From assembly GCF_023509035.1 (NCBI RefSeq), contig NZ_CP075583.1, forward strand, positions 2,046,001-2,110,000: a stretch of 64,000 nt of DNA, given 5' to 3'. Position numbers and translations under genes: made by a program. The notes under the pieces were generated by a model. The model worked only from the letters and a program-made list of their open reading frames with translations, made no database searches and was not told the origin of the DNA. This DNA is from Janthinobacterium lividum (GTDB taxonomy: Bacteria; Pseudomonadota; Gammaproteobacteria; Burkholderiales; Burkholderiaceae_D). This document shows positions 44,387 through 53,713 of this stretch, piece by piece. The number at the start of each line of letters is the position of its first letter. Positions within the stretch are counted from its first letter, which is position 1.

Positions 44387-46072
44387 ATGAAATGGTTCTT
44401 TGATCTGAAAATTGCCACCAAGCTGATCTTGTCGTTTGGCGCCGTGCTCTTGTTGACGGCGGCTTTGGGCGTGTCGGCGATCTTTTCCATGGCGCGCATC
44501 AATACCGCGTCGACGGACTTGTCCGACAACTGGATGCCCAGCGTGCTGGCGGCCATGTCCATGCGCAGCGATGTCAGCGATTTCCGCCGCTGGGAACTGG
44601 CGCACATGCTGGCCGCGCAGGATGCCGACATGGCGCAGAATGAAGCGCGTATGACGGAAACGCAGGCCAAGCTGAAGGTGGACGGCGACAAATACCGCAG
44701 CCTGATTTCCGAACCGGGCGAGAAGGAAGTGTTCGAGCGCTTCCTGGTGCTCAACGATGAATTCCTGCGCCTGCATGCAACCATGCTGAGCCTGTCTCGC
44801 GAGATGAAAAAGGAAGAAGCGCGCGCGCTGGCCGTGGGGCCGTCCGCCAAGGTCATGGCGGACATGATGGTGGTTCTCGATAAACTGGTGTCGATTAACA
44901 CGGACGGCGGCGTGCGATCGAGCGCCAGCGCCGATGCAACCTATGCGGCCTCGCGCGCCAGCCTGATCGGCTTGCTGGTGGGTATTGTCGTCATCGGCAT
45001 GCTGCTGGCGCTGTGGGTAGCGCGCAGCGTGGCGCGTCCGCTGATCGAGGCGGTCGGCGTAGCGCGCCAGGTGGCGGCCGGCGACTTGACGGCACATATT
45101 ATTGTGCAATCGCAAGACGAAACGGGGCAATTGATGCAGGCCCTGAAAGACATGAATGCCAGCCTGCAAAGCTTGGTGGGCCAAGTGCGCAGCGGCACCG
45201 ATACCATCGCCACGGCGTCGAGCCAGATTGCCGCCGGCAATCAGGATTTGTCGTCGCGCACGGAAGAGCAGGCCAGTTCACTGGAAGAGACGGCCTCGTC
45301 AATGGAAGAGCTGACTTCGACCGTGAAGCAGAATGCGGACAATGCGCGCCAAGCCAACACCATGGCGCTGACCTCGTCGAGCATCGCCATCGAGGGCGGC
45401 AAGGTCGTCGGCGAAGTGGTGGGCACGATGGCGTCGATCAATGCCTCGTCGCGCAAGATCGTCGACATCATCGCCGTTATCGACGGCATTGCTTTCCAGA
45501 CCAATATCCTGGCCCTGAATGCGGCCGTCGAAGCGGCGCGCGCAGGCGAGCAGGGGCGCGGCTTTGCCGTGGTGGCAACGGAAGTGCGCAACCTGGCGCA
45601 ACGCTCGGCCGCAGCGGCCAAGGATATCAAGGTCTTGATCGGTGATTCCGTCGAGAAAGTCGAGGCGGGATCGAAACTGGTGGGCCAGGCGGGCCGCACG
45701 ATGGATGACATCGTTGCCAGCATTACCCGCGTGACGGACATCATGAGCGAAATCACCGCCGCCAGCAGCGAGCAGAGCGCCGGTATCGAGCAAGTCAACC
45801 AGGCTATTGCCCAGATGGACCAGGTGACGCAGCAAAATGCGGCGCTGGTCGAAGAGGCGGCAGCAGCGGCCGAATCGATGCAGGAGCAGGCCGCCAGTCT
45901 GAGCGCCGTGGTCAGCATCTTCAAGCTCAACGTGCCCAGCGCCTCTGCAAACCGGCCGCGCGCGCCCGTCACCGTCAAGGCGCCGGCAACTGTGGCGCCG
46001 GCAGCGGCGCCGCGTCAACTGGCCGGCACGGCGCGTCGCGCGGCGCCAGTCGACGAGTGGGAAAGTTTTTAA
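44387..46072 (+). CDS. Methyl-accepting chemotaxis protein
   Basis: A 561-residue transmembrane chemoreceptor. Helix 1 spans about residues 12-34. A periplasmic four-helix-bundle sensor (about 35-190, 4HB_MCP type) follows. Helix 2 is at about 191-211, HAMP at about 212-265. The cytoplasmic signalling hairpin includes the highly conserved tip [20 protein letters not shown] (about 365-384). The C-terminus EWESF resembles the NWETF pentapeptide that tethers CheR and CheB. The ATG at 44387 follows GAAGGAAAG. The ligand cannot be inferred. Confidence 0.93.
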   Translation: MKWFFDLKIATKLILSFGAVLLLTAALGVSAIFSMARINTASTDLSDNWMPSVLAAMSMRSDVSDFRRWELAHMLAAQDADMAQNEARMTETQAKLKVDGDKYRSLISEPGEKEVFERFLVLNDEFLRLHATMLSLSREMKKEEARALAVGPSAKVMADMMVVLDKLVSINTDGGVRSSASADATYAASRASLIGLLVGIVVIGMLLALWVARSVARPLIEAVGVARQVAAGDLTAHIIVQSQDETGQLMQALKDMNASLQSLVGQVRSGTDTIATASSQIAAGNQDLSSRTEEQASSLEETASSMEELTSTVKQNADNARQANTMALTSSSIAIEGGKVVGEVVGTMASINASSRKIVDIIAVIDGIAFQTNILALNAAVEAARAGEQGRGFAVVATEVRNLAQRSAAAAKDIKVLIGDSVEKVEAGSKLVGQAGRTMDDIVASITRVTDIMSEITAASSEQSAGIEQVNQAIAQMDQVTQQNAALVEEAAAAAESMQEQAASLSAVVSIFKLNVPSASANRPRAPVTVKAPATVAPAAAPRQLAGTARRAAPVDEWESF

Positions 46073-46082
46073 TTGAATGAAG

Positions 46083-46301
46083 TTAAGCGCGCTTGCGCGG
46101 CTTCTTGATACCTGCGGCGGCCGGTGGGGCAGCGGCTTGCTGGCGCTGTTGCCACGCCCTCAGGGCCTCTTCGTAGGCGGCCAGGTCTTCCTGGTACATT
46201 TCCAGTACGCAAAAGGTGCAGCCGCTGTGGCAGCACTCGTCATTGCCCGGTTTGCTGGGCGCTTGCGGTTGCGGATCGTCGGGTAAAGGCGGCGTGGACA
46301 T
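46083..46301 (-). CDS. Oxidoreductase-like domain protein
   Basis: A 72-residue protein with the short motif ECCHSGCTFCVLEMYQEDL (in part), the oxidoreductase-like N-terminal domain seen in small bacterial proteins and in mitochondrial OXLD1. Four cysteines lie within nine residues (about 23-31). A proline-rich N-terminus and a basic C-terminus flank it. It is convergent with the chemoreceptor gene, 10 bases apart. Function is unknown; metal or redox chemistry is plausible. Confidence 0.75.
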   Translation of the reverse strand: MSTPPLPDDPQPQAPSKPGNDECCHSGCTFCVLEMYQEDLAAYEEALRAWQQRQQAAAPPAAAGIKKPRKRA

Positions 46302-46674
46302 GTGAGGGCAGGGACGGCGGAGCAGGCATCGGAGCTGGCATCGAAGTTGGCATCATACGGCATCCCGGCGTGCCGTTGCTGGAACGCTTTTTGCTCAAAA
46401 ATCACGTTTTCCGTGTACAGTTGCGGTGAATTAGGGTATCGTTTACAGCACTGATATTGTATCTTCTGCGCGCGATGTTCCGCCGGCGCGATCTCCGCCG
46501 CCATCGCAGCACATCTCTTCGACGCTCCCGCATACGCCATACAGCATGTCCCGGAGCACAGAGGTGCCGCAAGAGCAATGATCCATGGCTTGCAAGACGG
46601 AGCTGCCTGTGCCCCGAAATGTTGTTTATTGAGAAAGCATGGCTTCCGCAGTGCGGAGGCACACCAGAAAATTT
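46302..46674. other. 373-base leader region upstream of DEAD-box helicase
   Basis: No gene is recognised. TTTACA (46442-46447) and a downstream TATTGT suggest a weak promoter for the helicase gene. The resulting long 5' untranslated leader is common for cold-inducible DEAD-box helicases, but no specific element can be named. Confidence 0.35.
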
Positions 46675-48231
46675 ATGTCTGAAACCGAATCGACTCCTAC
46701 GCCCAGCCCGGCGATTGCCCCTGAAGCGGCGCCCGTCGCCGTCGCACCTGCTCCTGCTCCTGCACCCGCCGCATCCGCTGCTCCCAGCCTGACTTTTGCC
46801 GACTTTGGCCTCGCGCCTGAAATCCAGCGCGCACTGACCGACCAGGGCTACACCCATCCGACACCGATTCAGGAACAAGCGATCCCCGTGGTGCTGCAAG
46901 GCCGCGATGTGATGGGTGCCGCGCAAACGGGCACCGGCAAGACGGCCGGCTTTTCCTTGCCGATCATCCAGTTGCTGATGGCGCATGCCAGCAGCAGCAT
47001 GTCGCCGGCACGCCACCCGGTACGCGCGCTGATCCTGACGCCGACGCGTGAGCTGGCGGTGCAGGTGGCCGAAAACGTCAAGGCCTACGCCAAGCACACG
47101 CCGCTGCGCTCGACCGTCGTCTTCGGCGGCATGGACATGAAGCCGCAAACCGTCATCCTGCGCGGTGGCGTGGAAATCGTCATCGCCACGCCGGGCCGCT
47201 TGCTCGATCATATCGAGCAAAGGAACATCAGCCTGAGCCAGGTGCAGATGCTGGTCATGGATGAAGCCGACCGTATGCTGGACATGGGCTTCCTGCCTGA
47301 TTTGCAGCGCATCATCAACTTGCTGCCGAAGCAGCGTCAGAACCTGATGTTCTCGGCCACGTTCTCGCCAGAAATCAAGAAGCTGGCTGCCACGTTCCTC
47401 AACGATCCGCTGACGATTGAAGTGGCGCGCAGTAACCAGACGGCCGACAAGGTCACGCAAGTGGTCTACAAGGTGACGGAAGACCAGAAGCACGCCCTGG
47501 TTGCCCATCTGCTGCGCCAGCGCGACCTGAAGCAGGTCATCGTGTTCTCGAACACCAAGATCGGCGCCTCGCGACTGGCCCGCGTGCTGGAACAGGAAGG
47601 CATGAGCGCCACGGCGATTCACGGCGACAAGAGCCAGCAGGAACGCATGGCGGCGCTGGAGGCGTTCAAGAAGGGCGAGATCGACGTCCTGGTGGCCACC
47701 GACGTGGCGGCGCGCGGCCTGGACATTTCCGACCTGCCTTGCGTTATCAACTTCGACTTGCCGTACAACGCGGAAGACTATGTGCACCGCATTGGCCGCA
47801 CGGGCCGCGCCGGCGCCTCGGGCGACGCCATTTCGATCTACTCGGATAAAGACGAGCGCTTGCTGGCCGACATCGAGAAACTCATCAAGCAAAGCATCAA
47901 GCGCGGCGAATTGACGGGCTTCAATCCGGCTCCTGCCCGCAGCAGCGACAGCGAGCGCCGCCCACCGCGCCGTACCGAAGGTGGCGAAGCGCGTCCGGCG
48001 CGCGCCCCCGAGAGCCGCCATGCTGGCGAGAGCCGCGACAGCCGCTCCGCCGAGCGCGGTGCGCGTCCCGCCTTTGGTCCCGGCGCCCGCCGTGAAAAGG
48101 CCGATCCCTGGTTCCTGAAGCCGTATGAGCCCGCCAAGGTAGTAGCCCCGGCTGCCGCCAGCATGGCGCCTGCCGCGGCCAAGCCGAAGCAGAAGGTGGC
48201 CGCGTTGCTGGGAGGTTTGCTGAAGAGTTGA
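46675..48231 (+). CDS. DEAD-box ATP-dependent RNA helicase (RhlE-like)
   Basis: A 518-residue RNA helicase. After an Ala/Pro-rich N-terminus come the Q motif (FADFGLAPEI ... TPIQEQAIP), motif I AQTGTGKT (about residues 83-90), motif II DEAD in LVMDEADRMLDMG (about 197), motif III SAT, and motif VI HRIGRTGRAG (about 370-379). A basic, disordered C-terminal tail rich in Arg, Ser and Pro ends in a short hydrophobic patch (VAALLGGLL). The ATG at 46675 is preferred to one at 46639 by similarity. It is a RhlE-type helicase; the precise paralogue is uncertain. Confidence 0.9.
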   Translation: MSETESTPTPSPAIAPEAAPVAVAPAPAPAPAASAAPSLTFADFGLAPEIQRALTDQGYTHPTPIQEQAIPVVLQGRDVMGAAQTGTGKTAGFSLPIIQLLMAHASSSMSPARHPVRALILTPTRELAVQVAENVKAYAKHTPLRSTVVFGGMDMKPQTVILRGGVEIVIATPGRLLDHIEQRNISLSQVQMLVMDEADRMLDMGFLPDLQRIINLLPKQRQNLMFSATFSPEIKKLAATFLNDPLTIEVARSNQTADKVTQVVYKVTEDQKHALVAHLLRQRDLKQVIVFSNTKIGASRLARVLEQEGMSATAIHGDKSQQERMAALEAFKKGEIDVLVATDVAARGLDISDLPCVINFDLPYNAEDYVHRIGRTGRAGASGDAISIYSDKDERLLADIEKLIKQSIKRGELTGFNPAPARSSDSERRPPRRTEGGEARPARAPESRHAGESRDSRSAERGARPAFGPGARREKADPWFLKPYEPAKVVAPAAASMAPAAAKPKQKVAALLGGLLKS

Positions 48232-48313
48232 CGCTTTTTTTGTCGCGACTGACTGCTGCCCGTTGTAGTACGGGTAGCAACACGGGTAGCAACGGTCCCT
48301 GAATTGATGAATG

Positions 48314-48352
48314 AAACCCAAAAAGTTTAACGCGGACTTTTTGGGTTTTTTT
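48314..48352. terminator. Intrinsic terminator after helicase gene
   Basis: AAACCCAAAAAGT / ACTTTTTGGGTTT with a 9-base loop, followed by TTTT. It lies about 80 bases after the helicase stop. Confidence 0.85.
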
Positions 48353-48500
48353 ATGATGAAGATGCTGTGGAATCTACCGTGCGCCGTGATATGGCATTGG
48401 TGGGCGTGCGTTAGGAAATTCAGATGCCGTGCCGGCGACAGCCCGATATTTAGGGCTGTCAAACCAGTTGGTGGCGCCGGCGCCGGGTGTGCTATCTCAA

Positions 48501-49739
48501 TCAGCCTTGAAACTGTTGACGGTTATTCTTCCACCAACGACGTCCCAGCACGAAAAAGATAGAAATACCCAAGCCTGCCAGTAGGCTGCCTAACAGGGCT
48601 ATTGACGTACGTGTTGTCCGATTCATAGGCAGGCTAGGGCCGGCAATAAACCGTGTTTTTTCCAGATAGAGACTAATTGCGGAACTATTATCGACACTGA
48701 TCTTGTTATAGACTTCCTTGATCGTTTCGTCTTCCATATCCTTGTTGCCAAAAACGGTTTTCTTGATTGGCTCCAGTCCTCGCAGAATGGCTTCGCCAGA
48801 TTTTGTGCTCTCAGCCAATGCTTTTGCGCGATCATAATACTCTGCGAGTATCATATACTGCTTTTGTTCCCGCTTTGCCTTGTAGATGGCTTCATTCGCT
48901 TCCGTAATCTCGACTTCGCTAGTCATCAGTTGGCTAAGTGGTGAGAGGTAGCGCGCTGTATCTTCGGTTATTGATACAAGCTGGCGGGAAGCTTGATTGG
49001 CAGCGTCCGGATAGCGTGTAACGATCTGCTTCAGCTTGACCCCTTTGCGCTGATATGAGTCGATCTTCTCCTTGTTTTCAATGATTTTATTATCCAACTT
49101 GGTAATGGCAGCGGAAATTTCGGAATTTTTGAAGCGTAAAATATCCGTATAAATCATGTAGACAATTGTGTCGACTGTATATCGTCCAAGCAAGCTCACC
49201 GCTTGTTGCGCGCTTTCCGGTGTCTTGGCCGCATAGTTGATGGAAACTGCGATGACATTGTTGTCGGCATCCTTGGTACTACTCATCAATTCTTTTGCAT
49301 CAAGCTTGGTGAACGGAAAGATAGGTTCGATCACCTTTGCAATCCCCCCGCGTGAGGAAAATGTCTGACTTAAAGCGATAACAGTAGGGTCATTTTCCAT
49401 ATTGTTTTGCCTGACAAATTCGGAAAAACGTTCGCTGGTGTTTAATGGTGAGGAGTAGCGCTTGTAGTCAGCCAAAGCGATACCCGGTGCTTGTTCTTTT
49501 ATTTCTTTTCCGTCTTTCTCTATTTTCTTTTCAGGAATGGCGCCGCCAAATTGTAAAAAACCTTCACTTTGGTATCTTCCAAGAAATAAGGCGCCGGAAG
49601 TGCCGAGTACTGTCACCAAAGCAGTTCCCGCTATGATCACGCCGCGCGATTGCCATAAGATAGTCAGGAAATTTGTCAAATTGAAGTCATCATCTTCAAC
49701 GTAAAATTCCGTTTCATTCAATTTGTCATGTTTTTCCAT
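48501..49739 (-). CDS. Wzz/chain-length determinant-like polysaccharide co-polymerase
   Basis: A 412-residue inner-membrane protein with a transmembrane helix near each end (about residues 35-55 and 380-402) and a long periplasmic coiled-coil domain, the layout of Wzz/PCP proteins. The N-terminal cytosolic stretch is acidic. The C-terminal helix is followed by a basic tail RRWWKNNRQQ. It controls chain length of the polysaccharide made by the genes upstream. There is no tyrosine-kinase domain, so it is the Wzz (PCP-1) rather than the Wzc type. It is the last gene of the minus-strand locus. Confidence 0.78.
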   Translation of the reverse strand: MEKHDKLNETEFYVEDDDFNLTNFLTILWQSRGVIIAGTALVTVLGTSGALFLGRYQSEGFLQFGGAIPEKKIEKDGKEIKEQAPGIALADYKRYSSPLNTSERFSEFVRQNNMENDPTVIALSQTFSSRGGIAKVIEPIFPFTKLDAKELMSSTKDADNNVIAVSINYAAKTPESAQQAVSLLGRYTVDTIVYMIYTDILRFKNSEISAAITKLDNKIIENKEKIDSYQRKGVKLKQIVTRYPDAANQASRQLVSITEDTARYLSPLSQLMTSEVEITEANEAIYKAKREQKQYMILAEYYDRAKALAESTKSGEAILRGLEPIKKTVFGNKDMEDETIKEVYNKISVDNSSAISLYLEKTRFIAGPSLPMNRTTRTSIALLGSLLAGLGISIFFVLGRRWWKNNRQQFQG

Positions 49740-50116
49740 AATTTCTCTTTTTTAATTTTTCAGCTCGCCACTTTTTAAGATAAAAAGTGTAGGGATGTTT
49801 CAAAGGACTAACCTGCTATATCGCTCAATCCAGCCTGAAGATGCCGTGGCCTGAATGGGATGTGTTCGGTACTGCTATTCTTGATGAGTAGGTTGATTTC
49901 TATTGAGTGGAGACATTCGGCGTCAAGGGCAATAAGCGAAGTCAATTTCTTTCGAGGCTCGTTTTTCGGAGAACAGATTTTTTCACAAAATATTATAGGG
50001 AATAATGGGAGGCGTGAAAATAGGTATTTGTTACAATTTGTTAGCTTCCTTGTCTTGCTGCCTACACCCTCCCCTCTCCCTTTCTATTCAAAGCAGTCTT
50101 CAGTTAGGCGCTCCGT
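49740..50116. other. 377-base non-coding gap in polysaccharide locus
   Basis: The sequence is richer in AT than its neighbours. An open frame at 49860-50177 (plus) has no recognisable domain and is antisense to the locus. CCCTCCCCTCTCCC near 50069 is a pyrimidine tract. The gap probably holds a promoter for the Wzz-like gene, but I see no clear pair of boxes. Confidence 0.45.
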
Positions 50117-52063
50117 TCATGTCAAAAAATTGGTATCGTTGAACGATGGCGACTTATCTTGTTGTGTAGCCTGTTGACGCTGCTGTTCCGTCCAGATCAG
50201 GTCTTCGATACCACATTGCGGTACATATTCGTGAACAGCTCGCAGCAGCAGATTACGTAGCGCCTCGAAATTGAAGTTATTGCATGCAAGATCCATTTCA
50301 TCCAAGATCTTTTTCAAATCTTGCCAAGGTACTTCGGACTCTTCTGCCCGCATGATGAGCGGATGCTCAGTGCCTTCTACATTGCCCCCAATCAATAACT
50401 CTTCATAGAGCTTTTCGCCGGGCCGCAGACCAACATGCTGTATTTCGATGCCATCTGGGGCTGACTTGCTCTTCACTTCCAGGCCACTCAAATGGATCAT
50501 GCGTTCAGCCAGATCCATGATCTTCACGGGCTCACCCATGTCAAGAACGAACACATCGCCGCCGGTGCCCATGGCGCCGGCCTGCAGGACAAGTTGGGCG
50601 GCCTCTGGAATGGTCATGAAATAGCGTGTGATTTCCGGATGCGTCAGCGTGATGGGACCGCCGGCCTCAATCTGCCGGCGGAACAAGGGAACGACGGAGC
50701 CAGACGAACCCAGGACATTGCCAAAACGCACCATGCAAAAGCGCGTGTGGCTCTGTTCGCGTGTAAATGCCTGCAAAATGAGTTCCGCAAGGCGCTTGGT
50801 CGTGCCCATCACATTGGTCGGGCGTACCGCTTTGTCCGTGGAAATCAGGACAAAATATTTGACATTGGCCGCCATCGCCGCCTTGGCAATGCTGAGCGTG
50901 CCGAAAACATTGTTACGTACTCCCTCAATGGGGTTATGTTCTACCAACGGCACGTGTTTGTAGGCCGCCGCATGATACAGCGTCTCCACCGAAAAGGACC
51001 GCAAGATGCGCTGACATTTTTCGGTATCGAGCACGCTGCCGAGGAAGGGCAGTATGTCAACTCCCAGCTCATATCCTTCATTGATGCTTTTTAACTCCTG
51101 CTTGATGGAATACAGAGCAAATTCGGACATGTCCAGCAAGACGAGGCGCGAAGGTTTCAATCGGATGATCTGGCGACACAGTTCGGAACCGATTGAGCCA
51201 CCAGCGCCCGTTACCATGACGGATTTTCCGATAATGCAACTTGATATCAGCGACAGATCGGGCGATACCTGGTCACGGCCCAGCAAATCTTCAATTTCGA
51301 TGTCGCGGACATCTTGCACGCGTAACTCGCCACTGACCAAGCTTTCCACGGGCGGGGTAACTTTGATTTTCACTTTCAGGTGTTCAAGGCTATTGAGGAT
51401 TTTTTTCTGTTCGCTTTTGTTCAAGGCAGGCATGGCCAGCAGTATCTCGTTCACCCCATATTTCTCGATTACGTCGGCAAGTGCATTGACCGGATGGACT
51501 TTGATGCCAGAAATAGTTGCATCGCGCAATTCTTTCATATCATCAATGAACGCCACTGGCAGGTACTCGCGGCCTGCACGCAAGGCGCTGGCCAATTGCA
51601 CGCCCGCTTTGCCTGCGCCATAAATGGCAACGCGAGTATAGCGACGTCCCATTTGGTGTAGTAGCACACCCCGTGCGAGAAAGCGGCTGGCCACCACGTA
51701 GGTCAAGGCACTCACCCAGTAAATACCAAATACGCCGCGTGAGACTCCTGCCATATGTGTCAATAGCCCCGCTAATGCCAGTAAAACAGCGACCGACAGC
51801 GTGACACCGAAGACGACCACATACACGATTTTCTGATCGATGAAGCGGATGACGGCACGGTACAGGCCAATTTTGATAAAGATGGGGATGGCGACGATGG
51901 GTGCCGCAACGATGATCCAAAAATAGCTGAGGAACAAGTTCAGGTTAACGACATCGTAACGCAAAATAATCGCCAGACAAAAGGTCAATGGCAAGAATAT
52001 CAAATCAGCTGTAACAGCAATGAGCTGTTTTTTAAAGCGTGATAAATCAATAATTAATTTCAT
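50117..52063 (-). CDS. WbpM/CapD-type UDP-GlcNAc 4,6-dehydratase
   Basis: A 648-residue membrane-bound nucleotide-sugar dehydratase. Four N-terminal helices (about residues 12-110) and a first nucleotide-binding region (IYGAGKAGVQLA) precede the catalytic SDR domain, with TGAGGSIGSELCRQI (about 282-296), YHAAAYKHVPLVE (about 357-369) and STDKAVRPTNVMGTTKR (about 400-416). It makes UDP-4-keto-6-deoxy sugars, precursors of QuiNAc, FucNAc and related residues. A WbpV-like reductase and an initiating transferase are encoded just upstream in the same direction, as in WbpM-WbpL-WbpV loci. Confidence 0.92.
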   Translation of the reverse strand: MKLIIDLSRFKKQLIAVTADLIFLPLTFCLAIILRYDVVNLNLFLSYFWIIVAAPIVAIPIFIKIGLYRAVIRFIDQKIVYVVVFGVTLSVAVLLALAGLLTHMAGVSRGVFGIYWVSALTYVVASRFLARGVLLHQMGRRYTRVAIYGAGKAGVQLASALRAGREYLPVAFIDDMKELRDATISGIKVHPVNALADVIEKYGVNEILLAMPALNKSEQKKILNSLEHLKVKIKVTPPVESLVSGELRVQDVRDIEIEDLLGRDQVSPDLSLISSCIIGKSVMVTGAGGSIGSELCRQIIRLKPSRLVLLDMSEFALYSIKQELKSINEGYELGVDILPFLGSVLDTEKCQRILRSFSVETLYHAAAYKHVPLVEHNPIEGVRNNVFGTLSIAKAAMAANVKYFVLISTDKAVRPTNVMGTTKRLAELILQAFTREQSHTRFCMVRFGNVLGSSGSVVPLFRRQIEAGGPITLTHPEITRYFMTIPEAAQLVLQAGAMGTGGDVFVLDMGEPVKIMDLAERMIHLSGLEVKSKSAPDGIEIQHVGLRPGEKLYEELLIGGNVEGTEHPLIMRAEESEVPWQDLKKILDEMDLACNNFNFEALRNLLLRAVHEYVPQCGIEDLIWTEQQRQQATQQDKSPSFNDTNFLT

Positions 52064-52164
52064 TTTGACGAATAATTACTTTAGAAAGGATAAGGGTTAG
52101 CATTGGTTTTACTGCATATCGTTGGAACATTGCAAGAACCATACTTTTTCCAATGTAAAACTCA

Positions 52165-52725
52165 TCAATGTGTGACGCCATCACGGCGTACTACCTTGAG
52201 TGCCGTCAGGATGATAATTTTCAAGTCGAATAAGAATGATTGCTGCTGCATATAGGTCAGATCAAGTTTGACCTTTTCCGGAATCGGCAATTCATCGCGG
52301 CCATTTATCTGTGCCCAGCCGGTCAGGCCGGGCAGTATGCGGTCGACGCCGTACTCGGTCCGCAGCGCGATCAAATCCTGTTGGTTGAACAGAGCAGGAC
52401 GGGGGCCGACAAAACTCATGTCGCCGCGCAGAATACTCCACAATTGCGGTAACTCGTCAAGGCTGGACTTGCGCAGGAAGGAGCCTATTGGCGTGAGGAA
52501 CTGTCCAGGATTACTTAGCAAGTGCGTTGCCACAGCCGGTGTATCTATACGCATCGTACGGAACTTTGGCATGCGGAAGATCTTGTTACGCACTCCGACC
52601 CGATCCGACCAGTAAATGGCAGGGCCTGGGGAGGTCTGCTTGACAAGTATGGCTACGATGAGAATAGGGATGGCAAAGGCCAGCAGCAGCACGGCCGAAA
52701 GGGCGAAATCAAATAATCTTTTCAT
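52165..52725 (-). CDS. Initiating sugar-phosphate transferase (PglC/WcaJ family, short form)
   Basis: A 186-residue monotopic phosphoglycosyl transferase. A re-entrant N-terminal helix (about residues 4-28) is followed by TSPGPAIYWSDRVG, KFRTM (about 54-58), the catalytic Asp-Glu in SSLDELPQLW (about 87-96) and MSFVGPRP (about 104-111). It transfers the first sugar phosphate to undecaprenyl phosphate and so begins each repeat unit. The length matches the small PglC type rather than the polytopic WbaP. The acceptor sugar is probably the product of the neighbouring reductase. Confidence 0.9.
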   Translation of the reverse strand: MKRLFDFALSAVLLLAFAIPILIVAILVKQTSPGPAIYWSDRVGVRNKIFRMPKFRTMRIDTPAVATHLLSNPGQFLTPIGSFLRKSSLDELPQLWSILRGDMSFVGPRPALFNQQDLIALRTEYGVDRILPGLTGWAQINGRDELPIPEKVKLDLTYMQQQSFLFDLKIIILTALKVVRRDGVTH

Positions 52726-52735
52726 TGGAGTATTC

Positions 52736-53713
52736 TTATTGTTTTGAAGTAAAAGAAGTCACCGTCTTATTGATGGTGTCCTGCATTGCATAGGGAGGCT
52801 GCCAGTTCAGTGTGCGTTTGGTCTCGCTAATATCAACCTGCAAGGAGTCAAGCAGCCGGCTCGCATCTATCGATTTTCCTGCCAAGCGCGCCAACGCCAC
52901 AATCAGGATGGGAGGAATGGGTATCAGCCAAATATGTTTTTTCATACCGTTTGCCAACATGCGCAGTAACTGTACGATGCTGACATCGTGGTCATCAGAC
53001 ACAAGGAATATTTTCCCCGGTGCCTGTGCATGCCATGTGCTGAGCGTAATCAAATCAACAAAATTCTCCAGTGCAACCATACTGCGGGCATTGTGTACGG
53101 CGCCGAATGGTAATGGTACACCGCGCTGTACCAAACGTATCAATCGTTCAAAATTAGCGCGTACGCCGGGCCCATAGATCAGCGGTGGGCGCAGAATAAC
53201 GATTTCCATGCCCGTTTCTCGTCCAATGGCCAGCAGGGCCTGTTCGGCTTCGTATTTGGATCTGCCGTAGGGGTCTTGTGGATTCGCAGCATCACTGGCC
53301 TGGAAAGGGTGTCCAGGCAGCGTCTGCTCCCCATTCACCTTTAAAGAACTGATGAAGATGAATCTGCGGATGCCGGCATCAGCTGCCTGGCGGGCCACAT
53401 TGATGCTGCCTTGCACGTTGATACGACGAAACTCATCCGCAGGAGACGCTGCCGTGTCTCGCATGACGTGGACTCTGGCAGCAAGATGAATGACCACCTC
53501 CACACCGTTGAGCGCCGCGCGCCAGTCCTGCGTTTCAAGCGCATCGTCGCACTGGAAGAACGTCATGTTTGGCGCCGCGCATGGGATGTGGCTACGCGCA
53601 GCGCACACCACGCGCGTTCCGGCCTGTACGCCAAGGTGCTGTGTCAATGCCCTGCCGACAAAACCCGAGGCACCCGTCACAAGAAAACTGCGGGGATTAA
53701 AAGATGTGTGCAT
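52736..53713 (-). CDS. NAD-dependent reductase/epimerase, WbpV-like
   Basis: A 325-residue extended SDR. The Rossmann motif TGASGFVG is at about residues 13-20 and the catalytic YGRSKYEAE at about 148-156. The C-terminal half follows the WbpV pattern (PFGAVHNARSMVALENFVDL in part, FLVSDDHDVS and SLQVDISETKRTLNW). Such enzymes reduce the 4-keto sugar from WbpM-type dehydratases to UDP-QuiNAc or UDP-FucNAc. It lies 10 bases before the transferase gene and overlaps the glycosyltransferase gene by 17 bases. Confidence 0.82.
   Translation of the reverse strand: MHTSFNPRSFLVTGASGFVGRALTQHLGVQAGTRVVCAARSHIPCAAPNMTFFQCDDALETQDWRAALNGVEVVIHLAARVHVMRDTAASPADEFRRINVQGSINVARQAADAGIRRFIFISSLKVNGEQTLPGHPFQASDAANPQDPYGRSKYEAEQALLAIGRETGMEIVILRPPLIYGPGVRANFERLIRLVQRGVPLPFGAVHNARSMVALENFVDLITLSTWHAQAPGKIFLVSDDHDVSIVQLLRMLANGMKKHIWLIPIPPILIVALARLAGKSIDASRLLDSLQVDISETKRTLNWQPPYAMQDTINKTVTSFTSKQ

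Noticed and set aside
46402..48462. A 686-codon open frame on the minus strand
   Set aside because: Antisense of the DEAD-box helicase, whose motifs are all intact on the plus strand.
49860..50177. A 105-codon plus-strand ORF in the polysaccharide locus
   Set aside because: It is antisense to the end of the dehydratase gene, has no known domain and opposes the direction of the locus.
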